From Dactylosporangium vinaceum (GTDB lineage: Bacteria; Actinomycetota; Actinomycetes; Mycobacteriales; Micromonosporaceae), in NCBI RefSeq assembly GCF_019904175.1, contig NZ_CP061913.1, positions 1,302,001 through 1,366,000 on the forward strand: DNA of 64,000 nucleotides, in the 5' to 3' direction. Below are positions 49,220-64,000 of the stretch, one piece after another. Each line of letters begins with the position of its first letter. Position 1 is the stretch's first letter. The translations under genes were made by a program, and so were the position numbers. The notes under the pieces were generated by a model. That model made no database searches and had not been told where the DNA came from. It worked only from the letters and a program-made list of their open reading frames with translations.

Positions 49220-49881
49220 TGGCCCGGGCCACGATCCGGCTGCTGCTGGTGGACGACGAGCCCATGGTGTGCGCCCATCTGCGGACCATCTTCGGCACGG
49301 CCGGCGACATCGACGTGGTGGACGTCGCCCACGACGGCGCGGCGGCGGTCGAGGCCGTGGTCCGCCACCGGCCCGACGTGGTGCTGATGGACCTGCGCAT
49401 GCCCGGTGTCGACGGGCTCACCGCGACCGAGCGGATCTGCACGTTCAAGCAGCCGCCGGTGGTCGTCGCGCTGACGACGTTCGACGCTGACGAATACGTG
49501 ATCCGCGCGCTGCGGGCCGGCGCGGCCGGGTTCCTGCTCAAGTCGACCCCGCCCGAGGACCTCATCAACCTGGTCCGGGTCGCCGCCGACGGGCACACGG
49601 TGCTCTCCGCCGCGGCCACCCGGGGGCTGCTCGGCTCGGCGGGGGAGCGCCAGACCGGCAAGGACCGGCGGGTTGCGCTGGTGGCCGACCTGACCGACCG
49701 GGAGACCGAGGTGCTCGCCTGCCTCGGTGCGGGCCTGTCCAACGCCCAGATCGCCAAGCGCCTGCACCTGACCGAGACGACGGTCAAGGGGTACGTCTCC
49801 CGGATGCTCGTGAAGCTGCAGTGCGAGAACCGCACCCAGGCGGGCCTGCTGGCGTACGAGGCCGGGCTCATAGCCCGCTGA
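49219..49881 (+). CDS. NarL/FixJ-type response regulator
   Basis: 220 residues. Receiver domain with LLVDDEPM, the phospho-acceptor Asp in VVLMDLRMPG, and the Lys in LLKST. A C-terminal LuxR-type HTH (LTDRETEVLACLGAGLSNAQIAKRL) follows. Translationally coupled to the kinase. Probable targets are the paired boxes upstream of the kinase, and so the ABC transporter. Confidence 0.94.
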   Translation: MARATIRLLLVDDEPMVCAHLRTIFGTAGDIDVVDVAHDGAAAVEAVVRHRPDVVLMDLRMPGVDGLTATERICTFKQPPVVVALTTFDADEYVIRALRAGAAGFLLKSTPPEDLINLVRVAADGHTVLSAAATRGLLGSAGERQTGKDRRVALVADLTDRETEVLACLGAGLSNAQIAKRLHLTETTVKGYVSRMLVKLQCENRTQAGLLAYEAGLIAR

Positions 49882-50079
49882 TGACAGTCCGCTGATCACA
49901 CTCCGCCGAAGCCCCTACTGCCTAGGGGTCGGGTCGCGCCCTCCACCGGTACCAGGTCAGGGGGTTCTTAAGGGTGTCCAGGACGTTTGGCCGGTCCGTA
50001 ATGTTCGGCTCAGCCAAGGGAAGCCGATCGATCCACATCGCGACTTGGCGGCAATCTCGTCGATGAATGGGGGAGCGAC

Positions 50080-50856
50080 ATGAGGTACGAAATCCTGGGC
50101 CCGCTACGGGTCGTCGACGCCAAGGGTGTCACGACCATCAGCGCACCGAAGATCGAGGTCCTGCTCGCCGCGCTGCTCATCCGGGCCGACCACCTGGTCG
50201 CGGCCGAGCACCTGATCGGCGAGATCTGGGGCGACCAGCCGCCGCGGCGGGCCACCGCCGGCCTGCACGTGTACATCTCCGAGCTGCGCAAGTTCCTGAC
50301 CCGCACGGACCGCCCGGAGGGCCGCATCCAGACCCGGCCGCCCGGCTACGTGCTGGAGCTGCGCGGCGACCAGACCGACGTGCAGGAGTTCCTGAGCCTT
50401 GTCGACGAGGGCCGCAGCCGGCTGCGTGAGCACCGCCTCGACGAGGCGATGGCGGCGCTGGAGCGGGCGCTCGGGCTGTGGCGCGGCGCGCCGCTCGGCG
50501 ACCTGCTGAAGGGCCCCTCGGTGGAGGCGTTCGCGACCTGGCTCAGCGAGGTCCGCATGGAGGCCACCGAGCTGCTCATGGACGCGCAGCTGCAGCTGGG
50601 CATGCACCGGCAGCTGGTGAGCCGGCTGTTCCTGCTCACCGCGGAGCACCCGCTGCGGGAGAGCTTCTACAAGCAGCTGATGCTCGCCCTCTACCGCTCC
50701 GACCGGACCGCTGACGCGCTCAAGGTGTTCCAGACCGCCCGCCGGACCCTGCACGCCGAGCTCGGCCTGGAGCCGTGCCGGGCGCTGCAGGAGGTCCAGC
50801 GGGCGATCCTGACCGCGGACGACCGCGTCCTCCGCGATCTCGTCGTCACTGAATAG
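50080..50856 (+). CDS. SARP-family transcriptional activator
   Basis: 258 residues, the size of a short SARP (RedD/ActII-ORF4 class). An OmpR-type winged-helix domain covers residues 1-95 (LGPLRVVDAKG, KIEVLLAALLIRA, ISELRKFL, PPGYVL) and a bacterial transcriptional activation domain covers 100-250. GGGGGAG precedes the ATG at 50080. It is the likely pathway-specific activator; the 11-bp-spaced heptamers at 18256, 21807 and 34135 are candidate binding sites. Its 3' end overlaps the converging metallophosphoesterase by 11 bases. Confidence 0.94.
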   Translation: MRYEILGPLRVVDAKGVTTISAPKIEVLLAALLIRADHLVAAEHLIGEIWGDQPPRRATAGLHVYISELRKFLTRTDRPEGRIQTRPPGYVLELRGDQTDVQEFLSLVDEGRSRLREHRLDEAMAALERALGLWRGAPLGDLLKGPSVEAFATWLSEVRMEATELLMDAQLQLGMHRQLVSRLFLLTAEHPLRESFYKQLMLALYRSDRTADALKVFQTARRTLHAELGLEPCRALQEVQRAILTADDRVLRDLVVTE

Positions 50857-51718
50857 CGTCAGGCCGCGGCTGCTCGCAGTGCGGCCGAATCTCGCGGGGC
50901 ATCGGCAGCGTGCCCCGCTGGCGCCACTCGCGCGGATACCCCACGGAGACCTCCTCGAACGGCACGCCGTCGTGCCAGGAGAGCCGGGGGATGTGCAGGT
51001 GGCCGTAGACGACCGCGGCCGCGTTGAAGCGCCTGTGCCAGTCGGCCGTGCGCTCCGTGCCGCACCACTGGGCGAACTCGGGGTAGCGCAGCGCCCGGGT
51101 GGGCTCCCGCACCAGCGGATAGTGGTTGATGAGCACCTTGGGCAGCGCCGGGTCGGCCGCCGCGAGCCGATGCTCGGTGAGCCGGACCCGCTCCTGGCAC
51201 CACGCCTCGCGGCCCGGGTACGGGTCCGGGTGCAGCAGGACCTCGTCGGTGCAGACCACGCCGGTGCGGTAGGCGTAGGCCAGCGACTCCTCCTTGTCCC
51301 GGGTGCCGGGCGCCCGGAACGTGTAGTCGTAGAGCAGGAACATCGGGACCACCTCGACCGGGCCGTCCGGCCCCGGCCAGATCTCGTAGGGGTCCTCCGG
51401 CGTCACCACGCCGGCGTCGCGGCACATGCGCACGAGGCGGCGGTACCGCTCCTCGCCGCGCAGCTGGATCGGGTCATCGGGGTCGGTCCACAGCTCGTGG
51501 TTCCCGGGCGTCCAGACGACCTTGGCGAACCGTCGCCGCAGCCATGTGAGCGCCCACTCGACGTCCGTGTAACGCTCGGCGACGTCGCCCGCGACGATCA
51601 GCCAGTCATCGGCCGAGCGGGCGCGCAGCCCCTCGACCAGCTCACGGTTTTCGCGGAACGAGATGTGCAGGTCGCTGATCGCGAACAGCCCCGGCCCGCG
51701 TGGCTCTGGGTTGTGCAC
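50846..51718 (-). CDS. Calcineurin-like metallophosphoesterase
   Basis: 290 residues. Metal-binding motifs in order: SDLHISF, GDVAE, PGNHELW, INHYPLV and YGHLHIP. These dimetal enzymes hydrolyse phosphate esters. The start is GTG at 51716-51718, with GGAGG seven bases upstream; the longer frame beyond it is unlikely. It sits between the two cluster regulators. Similar genes turn up in other antibiotic clusters, where a role removing a protective phosphate has been proposed, but nothing here proves that. Confidence 0.88.
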   Translation of the reverse strand: MHNPEPRGPGLFAISDLHISFRENRELVEGLRARSADDWLIVAGDVAERYTDVEWALTWLRRRFAKVVWTPGNHELWTDPDDPIQLRGEERYRRLVRMCRDAGVVTPEDPYEIWPGPDGPVEVVPMFLLYDYTFRAPGTRDKEESLAYAYRTGVVCTDEVLLHPDPYPGREAWCQERVRLTEHRLAAADPALPKVLINHYPLVREPTRALRYPEFAQWCGTERTADWHRRFNAAAVVYGHLHIPRLSWHDGVPFEEVSVGYPREWRQRGTLPMPREIRPHCEQPRPDAIQ

Positions 51719-52525
51719 GGCACTGCCTCCGTTGATCCTGGTTCGGGTCGGGTATGTGGACCCCTGCAGCGAACCAGTGCGCCCTGAAGCCGCAACAAGG
51801 CCGCGGCAAGTTGCCCGGTTGCGGGCAGCGGCGTCCGGTTTCCGGCGTTTGCCGGGGCATGACCAGGGTCGCGGGCGCTCGAAAATTTCTCGGATATAAA
51901 TGAGCGTCATTGTTCTTATTTGTTGCCGGGGACCACTTTTCCCGTTTCTTGCACGAATTCAACAGGCGGCATTACGACAGTTCAAGATGTCCTGTTCGCG
52001 GAGTTTATGGGGCTTCGCTACGATCACCGAGCATCGCTGCTATGTACATCGCCGGTGCGGAATGTTGTGTAACAACTGTGCGAACATCGGGCTGCTGGAA
52101 GGTGCCGTCACAGGCCCTCTTTCGGCAACCTCCGAGCGGATTCCCAGGTCCCGGCGGTGTGACGCGCGAAAGACCGCGGCGGATTGTCCGCTTTCAGGGG
52201 TAGTAGATCCTCGCGAATGCCATCGAATCCGGCAGGACCGTCCAGGGTGCAGAAGGCAACGTTACTGTTGCGTTCTTGAGGAGAAGTTGAGGATTCGACG
52301 CCACCTGAGCCCTAATACCGCACTTGGGAATGCCTCTTGTGTGCCACTAGGCGTTTTGGCAAACTCGTAGCCGCGCTGAGAGCAAGTGTTTCGATCTAGT
52401 TAAATGTCTCCTGTTCCGGTGATACGGTCACCTCGCCGTTGCGATCCGGGCTGTCGTGCGGGGTGGGCCACCGCGCGACGACAGGAAACTTCGAGCGCGG
52501 CGTAAGGCAACGGGGAGGCGACGCA
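51719..52525. other. 807-bp non-coding region of lower GC before the LAL regulator
   Basis: No gene is supportable here. Base composition drops clearly below the neighbours (for example around 51885-51990 and 52240-52400). The open frame at 51900-52370 lacks an RBS, and its third positions do not show the strong GC bias seen in every real gene around it. The region must hold the promoters of the metallophosphoesterase and the LAL regulator; I could not place -35/-10 boxes with confidence. Confidence 0.6.
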
Positions 52526-56113
<3,588 letters not shown>

Positions 56114-56164
56114 CTAACTTAGCCATGTCAGCTTAGGTGATGCTCTATTTGTAAGACTTGGCGC

Positions 56165-57220
56165 ATGAGCGACACCACCCTGCGCGTCGGGCTGATCGGC
56201 TACGGTCTGGCCGGGTCGGCGTTCCACGCGCCGCTGATCAGCACCACGCCGGGCCTCGACCTGGCCGCCATCGTGACCGCCGATCCCGGGCGGCGCCAGG
56301 CGGCGGCGCAGCGGTACCCCCACAGCCGCATCGTGGAGCGGGCCGAGGACCTCTGGGCCGCCGGTGACCTGGATGCGGTAGTCATCGCCGCGCCGAACCG
56401 GACCCACGTGCCGCTCGCCCGGGCGGCGCTGGAGGCCGGGCTCGCCGTCGTCGTCGACAAGCCGTTCGCGCCCTCGTCGGCCGACGGCGAGGAGCTGGCC
56501 CGGCTGGCGGCGGAGCGTGACCTGCTGCTGACGGTGTATCAGAACCGCCGCTGGGACGGCGACTTCCGCACCGTGCGCAAGCTGGTCGAGGAGGGCGCGT
56601 TCGGGCGGGTGCTGCGGTTCGAGTCGCGGTTCGACCGCTGGCGGCCGGTGCCGAAGGGCGGCTGGCGGGAGAGCGGTGACCCGGCCGAGGCCGGTGGGCT
56701 GCTCTACGACCTCGGGAGCCACCTGGTCGACCAGGCGTTGCAGTTGTCCGGACCGGCGATCGAGGTGTACTGCGAGCTGCACACGCGCCGCGCGGGGTTG
56801 AGCGTCGACGACGACACGTTCGTCGCGCTCCGGCACGACGGAGACGTCCGGTCGCACCTGTGGATGAACGCGCTCGCGGCCGCGCCCGCGCCGCGGCTGC
56901 GCGTGCTGGGTGACCGCGGGGCCTACACCAAGTACGGCCTCGACGTGCAGGAGGACGCCCTGCGGGCCGGTCGCCTGCCGGGCGAGCCGGGCTGGGGCCA
57001 GGAGCCCGACGGCGCGTTCGGCGTGTTCACCGACTACGACGGGCAGAGCCGCACGGTGCCGACGCTGCCGGGGGCGTATCCGGACTTCTACGCCGGCCTC
57101 GCGGCCGCGCTCGCCGGGGACGCGCCGGCGCCGGTCGACGTGCACGACTCGATCGCCGTGCTCAAGGTGCTGGAGGCGGCCCGCCGCTCGGCGCAGGACC
57201 GCGAAGTCGTCCGCCTCTGA
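56165..57220 (+). CDS. Gfo/Idh/MocA family oxidoreductase
   Basis: 351 residues. Rossmann GYGLAGSAFHAPL (residues 12-24), DKPFAPS Lys motif, and GGLLYDLGSHLVDQA. It resembles general NAD(P)-dependent sugar or inositol dehydrogenases rather than the antibiotic 3-ketoreductases; the C-terminal half differs clearly from the enzyme at 34197. Divergent from RmlB across 57 bases without a visible RBS. It may be a sugar tailoring enzyme or unrelated metabolism; I lean to the latter. Confidence 0.85.
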   Translation: MSDTTLRVGLIGYGLAGSAFHAPLISTTPGLDLAAIVTADPGRRQAAAQRYPHSRIVERAEDLWAAGDLDAVVIAAPNRTHVPLARAALEAGLAVVVDKPFAPSSADGEELARLAAERDLLLTVYQNRRWDGDFRTVRKLVEEGAFGRVLRFESRFDRWRPVPKGGWRESGDPAEAGGLLYDLGSHLVDQALQLSGPAIEVYCELHTRRAGLSVDDDTFVALRHDGDVRSHLWMNALAAAPAPRLRVLGDRGAYTKYGLDVQEDALRAGRLPGEPGWGQEPDGAFGVFTDYDGQSRTVPTLPGAYPDFYAGLAAALAGDAPAPVDVHDSIAVLKVLEAARRSAQDREVVRL

Positions 57221-57256
57221 TGTCACGAAGCCGGCGGCGGTGACGTCTTGACGCGC

Positions 57257-58180
57257 ATGGGCTCCGATGACTTCACCCCACACCGCCGCCGGCTGCTCGA
57301 CGTCGCCTACCGCATCCTCGGCACGGTCACCGACGCCGAGGACGTCGTCCAGGAGGCGTGGCTGCGCTGGTCGGCCGTGGACCGCTCTGAGGTCGCCAAC
57401 CCGCAGGCGTTCCTGGTCACGGTGACCACCCGCCTCGCGATCGACCGGCTGCGCCAGGTCCGGGCCCGCCGCGAGGCCTACCCCGGCCCCTGGCTGCCCG
57501 AGCTCATCAGCACCCGGCCCGACCCGGCCGACCGGGCCGAGCTGGCCGAGAGCGTCGAGCTGGCGCTCCTGGTCGTCCTGGAGACGCTGTCGCCGTTGGA
57601 GCGGGCGGCGTTCGTGCTCCACGAGGCGTTCGGCTTTTCGCACGCCGACATCGCCGGGGTCATCGGCCGCAGCGAGGCCGCCACCAGGCAGCTGGCCCGG
57701 CGCGCGCGGGACCACGTGCGCGCGGCCCGCCCGCGCTTCGAGACCGACCGCGGGCAGCGCCGCCGCCTCACCGAGCGGTTCCTCGCGGCCTGTTTCGGCG
57801 GTGACCTCGACGGCCTCGTCGAACTGCTCGCCGCCGACGTCCGGCTGGTCAGCGACGGCGGCGGCCGGGCCAAGGCGCCGCTGCGGGTCATCGAGGGCGC
57901 CGACCGGGTCGGCCGGTTCCTCACGTCGATCTCCAACGACGACGGCGCCCAGCGCTTCCTGGTGTCGATCGGCCTGCCCACCCCGGCCGAGTTCGCGATC
58001 GCGGTCGAGGACGTGAACGGCGGGCCGGCGATCGTCGTGCGGGTCGGGGCGAGGGTCGTGCTGGTCTTTGCCGTCGAGGCGGTGGACGACCGGATCGGGA
58101 CCGTATTCCTGGTGGCCAACCCCGAGAAGCTGGCCGCGATGTCACGCCCGGGGGAGGGCGCCGCGTCCAACCCGGCATGA
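57257..58180 (+). CDS. ECF41-like RNA polymerase sigma factor with SnoaL-type C-terminal domain
   Basis: About 307 residues. Sigma region 2 (RLLDVAYRILGTVTDAEDVVQEAWLRW, residues 10-35) and region 4 (LSPLERAAFVLHEAFGFSHADIA, about 115-165) are followed by a 120-residue NTF2-like extension (FLAACFGGDLDGLVELLAADV). That layout defines ECF41/SigJ-type factors, whose C-terminal domain tunes activity. I use the ATG at 57257; a TTG at 57248 is an alternative. Its stop overlaps the ATG of the FAD oxidoreductase, which suggests that this enzyme is its partner and possible target. Confidence 0.9.
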   Translation: MGSDDFTPHRRRLLDVAYRILGTVTDAEDVVQEAWLRWSAVDRSEVANPQAFLVTVTTRLAIDRLRQVRARREAYPGPWLPELISTRPDPADRAELAESVELALLVVLETLSPLERAAFVLHEAFGFSHADIAGVIGRSEAATRQLARRARDHVRAARPRFETDRGQRRRLTERFLAACFGGDLDGLVELLAADVRLVSDGGGRAKAPLRVIEGADRVGRFLTSISNDDGAQRFLVSIGLPTPAEFAIAVEDVNGGPAIVVRVGARVVLVFAVEAVDDRIGTVFLVANPEKLAAMSRPGEGAASNPA

Positions 58181-59346
58181 ACAACTCCATCACCATCGTC
58201 GGCGGCGGGGTGGCCGGGCTGACCGCCGCCATCGCGTGCGCCGAGCGCGGCCTGCGGGTCACGCTCCACGAGGCCCATCGGACCCTGGGCGGCCGGGCCA
58301 GGTCCACGCCCGGCCCCTACGTCGCGAACGACGGGACGCACGTGCTCTACAGCGACGGGGAGCCCTTCCGCTGGCTCGCCGCCCGGCGCCTGGTCCAGCC
58401 CTTCGCCCGCCCCACCGTGGGCGAGCTCGCGCGGCTGCGGTTCCGGCGGGACGGCCGGCTGCGCGCGCTGCCGCCCGCGGCGCTGCTGCGCGCGGTCGCG
58501 CACCGCCGCCTGACCGCGCCCGTCGACGAGTCATTCGGCGACTGGTCCGGCCGCCGGTTCGGCCCCGTGGCGACCCGGGCCGCCTGCGGACTGGTCGGCG
58601 TGATCACGTACGCCGCCGACCCCGGCGCGCTTTCCGCCGCCTTCGTGTGGGAGCGCGTCCTGCGCGCGACCCGGCCCGGCCGGCCCGCGGTCCGGTACGT
58701 CCGCGGCGGCTGGTCGGCGATGGTGGACCGGATGGCCGCCCACGCCCGCTCGCTCGGCGTCCGGATCGCGACGGGCGAACGCGTGGACGCCCGGCCGGCC
58801 GGCCCGGTCATCGTGGCCACCGGCCTCGACGCGGCCCGGACCCTGCTCGGCGACGACTCGCTGCGCTGGCCGAGCGGCCGCGCGGTGCTGCTGGACCTCG
58901 GGCTGCGGGCCGATCGCCGCGACCCGTTCATGGTGTCGGACCTCGACGCGGGCGGGTTCGTGGAGCGCTACTCGATGCCCGACCCCTCCCTGGCCCCGCC
59001 CGGCCACTCCCTGGTGCAGGCCGAGCTGCCGGCCGGCGCCGACGAGCCCCGGCCGGCCGCGACCGCGCGGCTGGAGCAGCTCGTGGACGCCGCGCTGCCC
59101 GGCTGGCGGGGCCGGGTCACCTGGCGCCGCGACGCCTTCGCCGGCGCACGCACGGGCGCGCTCGATCGGCCCGGCTCGTCCTGGCGCGACCGCCCGGCGA
59201 TCGAGCGCGGCGACGGCGTGTGGCTGGCCGGCGACAGCGTGGCCGCACCGGGGATGCTGGCCGAGGTCGCGATCAACTCGGCCCGCACGGCCGCGGAGCT
59301 GGCCGCGGTGAAACTTTCAGTTTCGGGTATCGACGCCCTGCGATAG
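58177..59346 (+). CDS. FAD-dependent amine oxidase/phytoene desaturase-like oxidoreductase
   Basis: 389 residues. FAD motif VGGGVAGLTAAIACAERG near the N terminus, LGGRARS, and the C-terminal flavin segment VWLAGDSVAAPGMLAEVAINS. This matches the NAD(P)-binding Rossmann-like family that includes protoporphyrinogen oxidases and phytoene desaturases. Substrate unknown. ATGA overlap with the sigma factor indicates a two-gene unit. ECF41 factors are often linked to oxidoreductase genes, so this pair is probably a redox-related stress module rather than part of the polyketide pathway. Confidence 0.85.
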   Translation: MNNSITIVGGGVAGLTAAIACAERGLRVTLHEAHRTLGGRARSTPGPYVANDGTHVLYSDGEPFRWLAARRLVQPFARPTVGELARLRFRRDGRLRALPPAALLRAVAHRRLTAPVDESFGDWSGRRFGPVATRAACGLVGVITYAADPGALSAAFVWERVLRATRPGRPAVRYVRGGWSAMVDRMAAHARSLGVRIATGERVDARPAGPVIVATGLDAARTLLGDDSLRWPSGRAVLLDLGLRADRRDPFMVSDLDAGGFVERYSMPDPSLAPPGHSLVQAELPAGADEPRPAATARLEQLVDAALPGWRGRVTWRRDAFAGARTGALDRPGSSWRDRPAIERGDGVWLAGDSVAAPGMLAEVAINSARTAAELAAVKLSVSGIDALR

Positions 59347-60465
59347 CTGGTTTTCCAGGAAGTCGGCGGCGCGGGCCGGCGCGGCCGCGGTCGACGGCTC
59401 GGTGAAGGCGGCCGTGCGGGTGCGGTAGCCCGTGTCGGTGAGCGCCGCCCACAGGCGGTCGGCCACGGACTCGGGGGTCCAGGCGTCGGCCGGCAGCCAG
59501 CGGGCCAGGTCGTGGCGGGCCAGGCGGGCGGCGATGTCCGGGCGGTCGGCGCCGTGGGCCAGCAGCACCTGGGGGGTGCCGGAGAGCAGGGCGCGGGCCG
59601 CCGTGCCGATGCCGCCGTGGTGCAGGATCGCGCCGCACTGCGGCAGGGCCGACGGGAACGGCAGGCGGGGGTACCACTCGAAGCCCGCGGCCGCCGCCGG
59701 GACGGAGGAGGGCGAGACGACCACGACCGGGTGGTCGACAAGGGTCGCGGCGGCCAGGGCGACCTCGTAGTACCGCGGGTGCAGCATCTGGCCCGTCCCG
59801 CCCGTGACCAGGATCGGGCGCCCCGGCAGGGCGACGGTGCCGCCGTCCTCGTCGCCGCAGACGAAGCCGGCCAGCGCCGCCTTCGACCGGACCCCGGCCG
59901 CGTCGAACCAGCCCGGCCACAGCCCGAGCACCGGCATCCGCAGGAACCCGGGCCAGTCGGCGACCGGCGGCAGCCCGACGCCGGCCCGCACGGCGTCGAT
60001 GCCCGAGGCCAGGCCCCGGCGGGCGTGCATCGCGGCGATCGGGGCGACCATGACCTGCACCGGAGCGACGGCGACCCACACGGCCGGGGCGCCGAGCAGG
60101 TCCGCGGCGACGGGGACCGAGAGGGCCGACGTATGACGACCCACGAGCACCGTTTCGCCGGGTCGGTGCAGCGCCGACAGCAGCGCCACCTCGCGGGCCA
60201 TCTCCGTGAAGAGCCCGCGCTCGTCGTAGTACCGGCGCAGGTCCTCGGAGCGGCGCACGGCCAGCAGCTCGGGCGTGTGGGCCTGGGTCTCGCGGTAGCG
60301 CTCCTCGGTGTCGATGGGCGCGAAGCCGTACGGGGCGTGCCGGGCGAACGGCGCGTGGCTGATGAGGGTCACGTCGTGGCCGCGCCCGGCGAGCTCGGCG
60401 CCGATGCGCGCGAAGGGCAGCACGTCGCCGGCCGTGCCGTGCGCGACGAGCAGGAAGACGGCCAT
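59317..60465 (-). CDS. Glycosyltransferase (GT1, MGT family)
   Basis: 382 residues. N-terminal VAHGTAGDVLPFARIG with an acceptor-side His, C-terminal LHHGGIGTAARALLSGTPQVLL. It lacks the PQSLQ(F/L)PG(I/V)PNR segment of the other three glycosyltransferases and begins MAVFLLVAHG, so it belongs to another subgroup (rhamnosyl or glucosyl-type MGT). It converges on the FAD oxidoreductase with a 30-base overlap and diverges from the NRPS at 60643. It more likely serves that NRPS product than the polyketide. Confidence 0.9.
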   Translation of the reverse strand: MAVFLLVAHGTAGDVLPFARIGAELAGRGHDVTLISHAPFARHAPYGFAPIDTEERYRETQAHTPELLAVRRSEDLRRYYDERGLFTEMAREVALLSALHRPGETVLVGRHTSALSVPVAADLLGAPAVWVAVAPVQVMVAPIAAMHARRGLASGIDAVRAGVGLPPVADWPGFLRMPVLGLWPGWFDAAGVRSKAALAGFVCGDEDGGTVALPGRPILVTGGTGQMLHPRYYEVALAAATLVDHPVVVVSPSSVPAAAAGFEWYPRLPFPSALPQCGAILHHGGIGTAARALLSGTPQVLLAHGADRPDIAARLARHDLARWLPADAWTPESVADRLWAALTDTGYRTRTAAFTEPSTAAAPARAADFLENQLSQGVDTRN

Positions 60466-60511
60466 GGCGGTGGAGTATGGCCGGGCTCCGGCGGGCCGAT
60501 CAAGACTGACT

Positions 60512-60527
60512 TTTCGAGAGATCGAAA
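60512..60527. promoter_or_regulatory. Inverted repeat in the glycosyltransferase/NRPS divergent region
   Basis: TTTCGA and TCGAAA, perfect arms separated by GAGA. A possible operator. A candidate NRPS promoter lies just downstream: TTGACG at 60538-60543, then TAGCGT at 60562-60567 (18-base spacer). Confidence 0.3.
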
Positions 60528-60642
60528 TGCGTGCACCTTGACGGTCCGTGGCCGCCGTGGTTAGCGTGCCGTCAACTGGAAGCGCTCCCATGACCGCCAA
60601 ATGCGAGTATTCCGGACTAATCATTCGCGGGGGAAACGATTG

Positions 60643-64000
<3,358 letters not shown>

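Noticed and set aside
49912..49928. CCCCTA/TAGGGG hairpin after the response regulator
   Set aside because: Only a six-base stem with no T-run; too weak to call a terminator.
51900..52370. 156-codon frame in the low-GC gap
   Set aside because: No RBS, no GC bias at third positions, no recognisable motif, Cys/Arg-rich product.

Overview
The window is high-GC DNA with GTG starts, ATGA stop/start overlaps, SARP and LAL regulators and rare TTA codons. It comes from a filamentous actinomycete; nothing in it fixes the genus. Most of it (1 to about 42,900, plus about 50,080-56,110) reads as one biosynthetic gene cluster for a glycosylated, probably chlorinated, type I polyketide. I cannot match it to a named compound.

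Left arm (minus strand, 1-18,205): a loading PKS (KSQ-AT-ACP plus two KS-AT-DH-KR-ACP modules) hands its chain to a second PKS cut by the left edge. Upstream in the same direction are a duplicated 3-hydroxyacyl-CoA dehydrogenase, a FabH-type KAS III and an SDR, which together look like an acyl-CoA supply operon. Plus strand, 18,376-21,369: a glycosyltransferase, a perfect 89-bp tandem repeat, and a drug-type MFS exporter. A bidirectional terminator separates this from a small minus-strand protein.

Middle (21,871-32,839): a tight co-directional operon holding a KAS III-like acyltransferase, an unusual A-PCP protein, an aldehyde dehydrogenase, a flavin reductase, a second A-PCP protein, a type II thioesterase, a P450 and a PrnA-like tryptophan halogenase. 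My reading is that it makes a chlorinated tryptophan-derived acid (possibly chloroindole-3-carboxylate) and attaches it to the product. A DUF711 gene runs the other way.

Sugar region (34,197-42,894): NDP-hexose 3-ketoreductase, two glycosyltransferases, a WecE-type 4-aminotransferase, a histidine-type 3-dehydratase, a P450 and a 2,3-dehydratase. Together they suggest a 4-amino-2,3,4,6-tetradeoxyhexose. The RmlB needed to start this pathway lies apart, at 55,109.

42,895-49,881 looks unrelated to the pathway: a secreted pectinesterase, a MacB/FtsX-type ABC transporter, and a NarL-type two-component system. From 50,080 come the SARP and LAL regulators flanking a metallophosphoesterase, then RmlB. 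The right end carries a Gfo/Idh/MocA oxidoreductase, an ECF41-like sigma factor with an FAD oxidoreductase, a fourth glycosyltransferase, and the start of an NRPS that runs off the edge and may open a second cluster.

Three of the divergent promoter regions carry heptamer direct repeats with 11-bp periodicity, the spacing SARP proteins recognise, so one SARP regulon may cover the PKS, tailoring and sugar operons.
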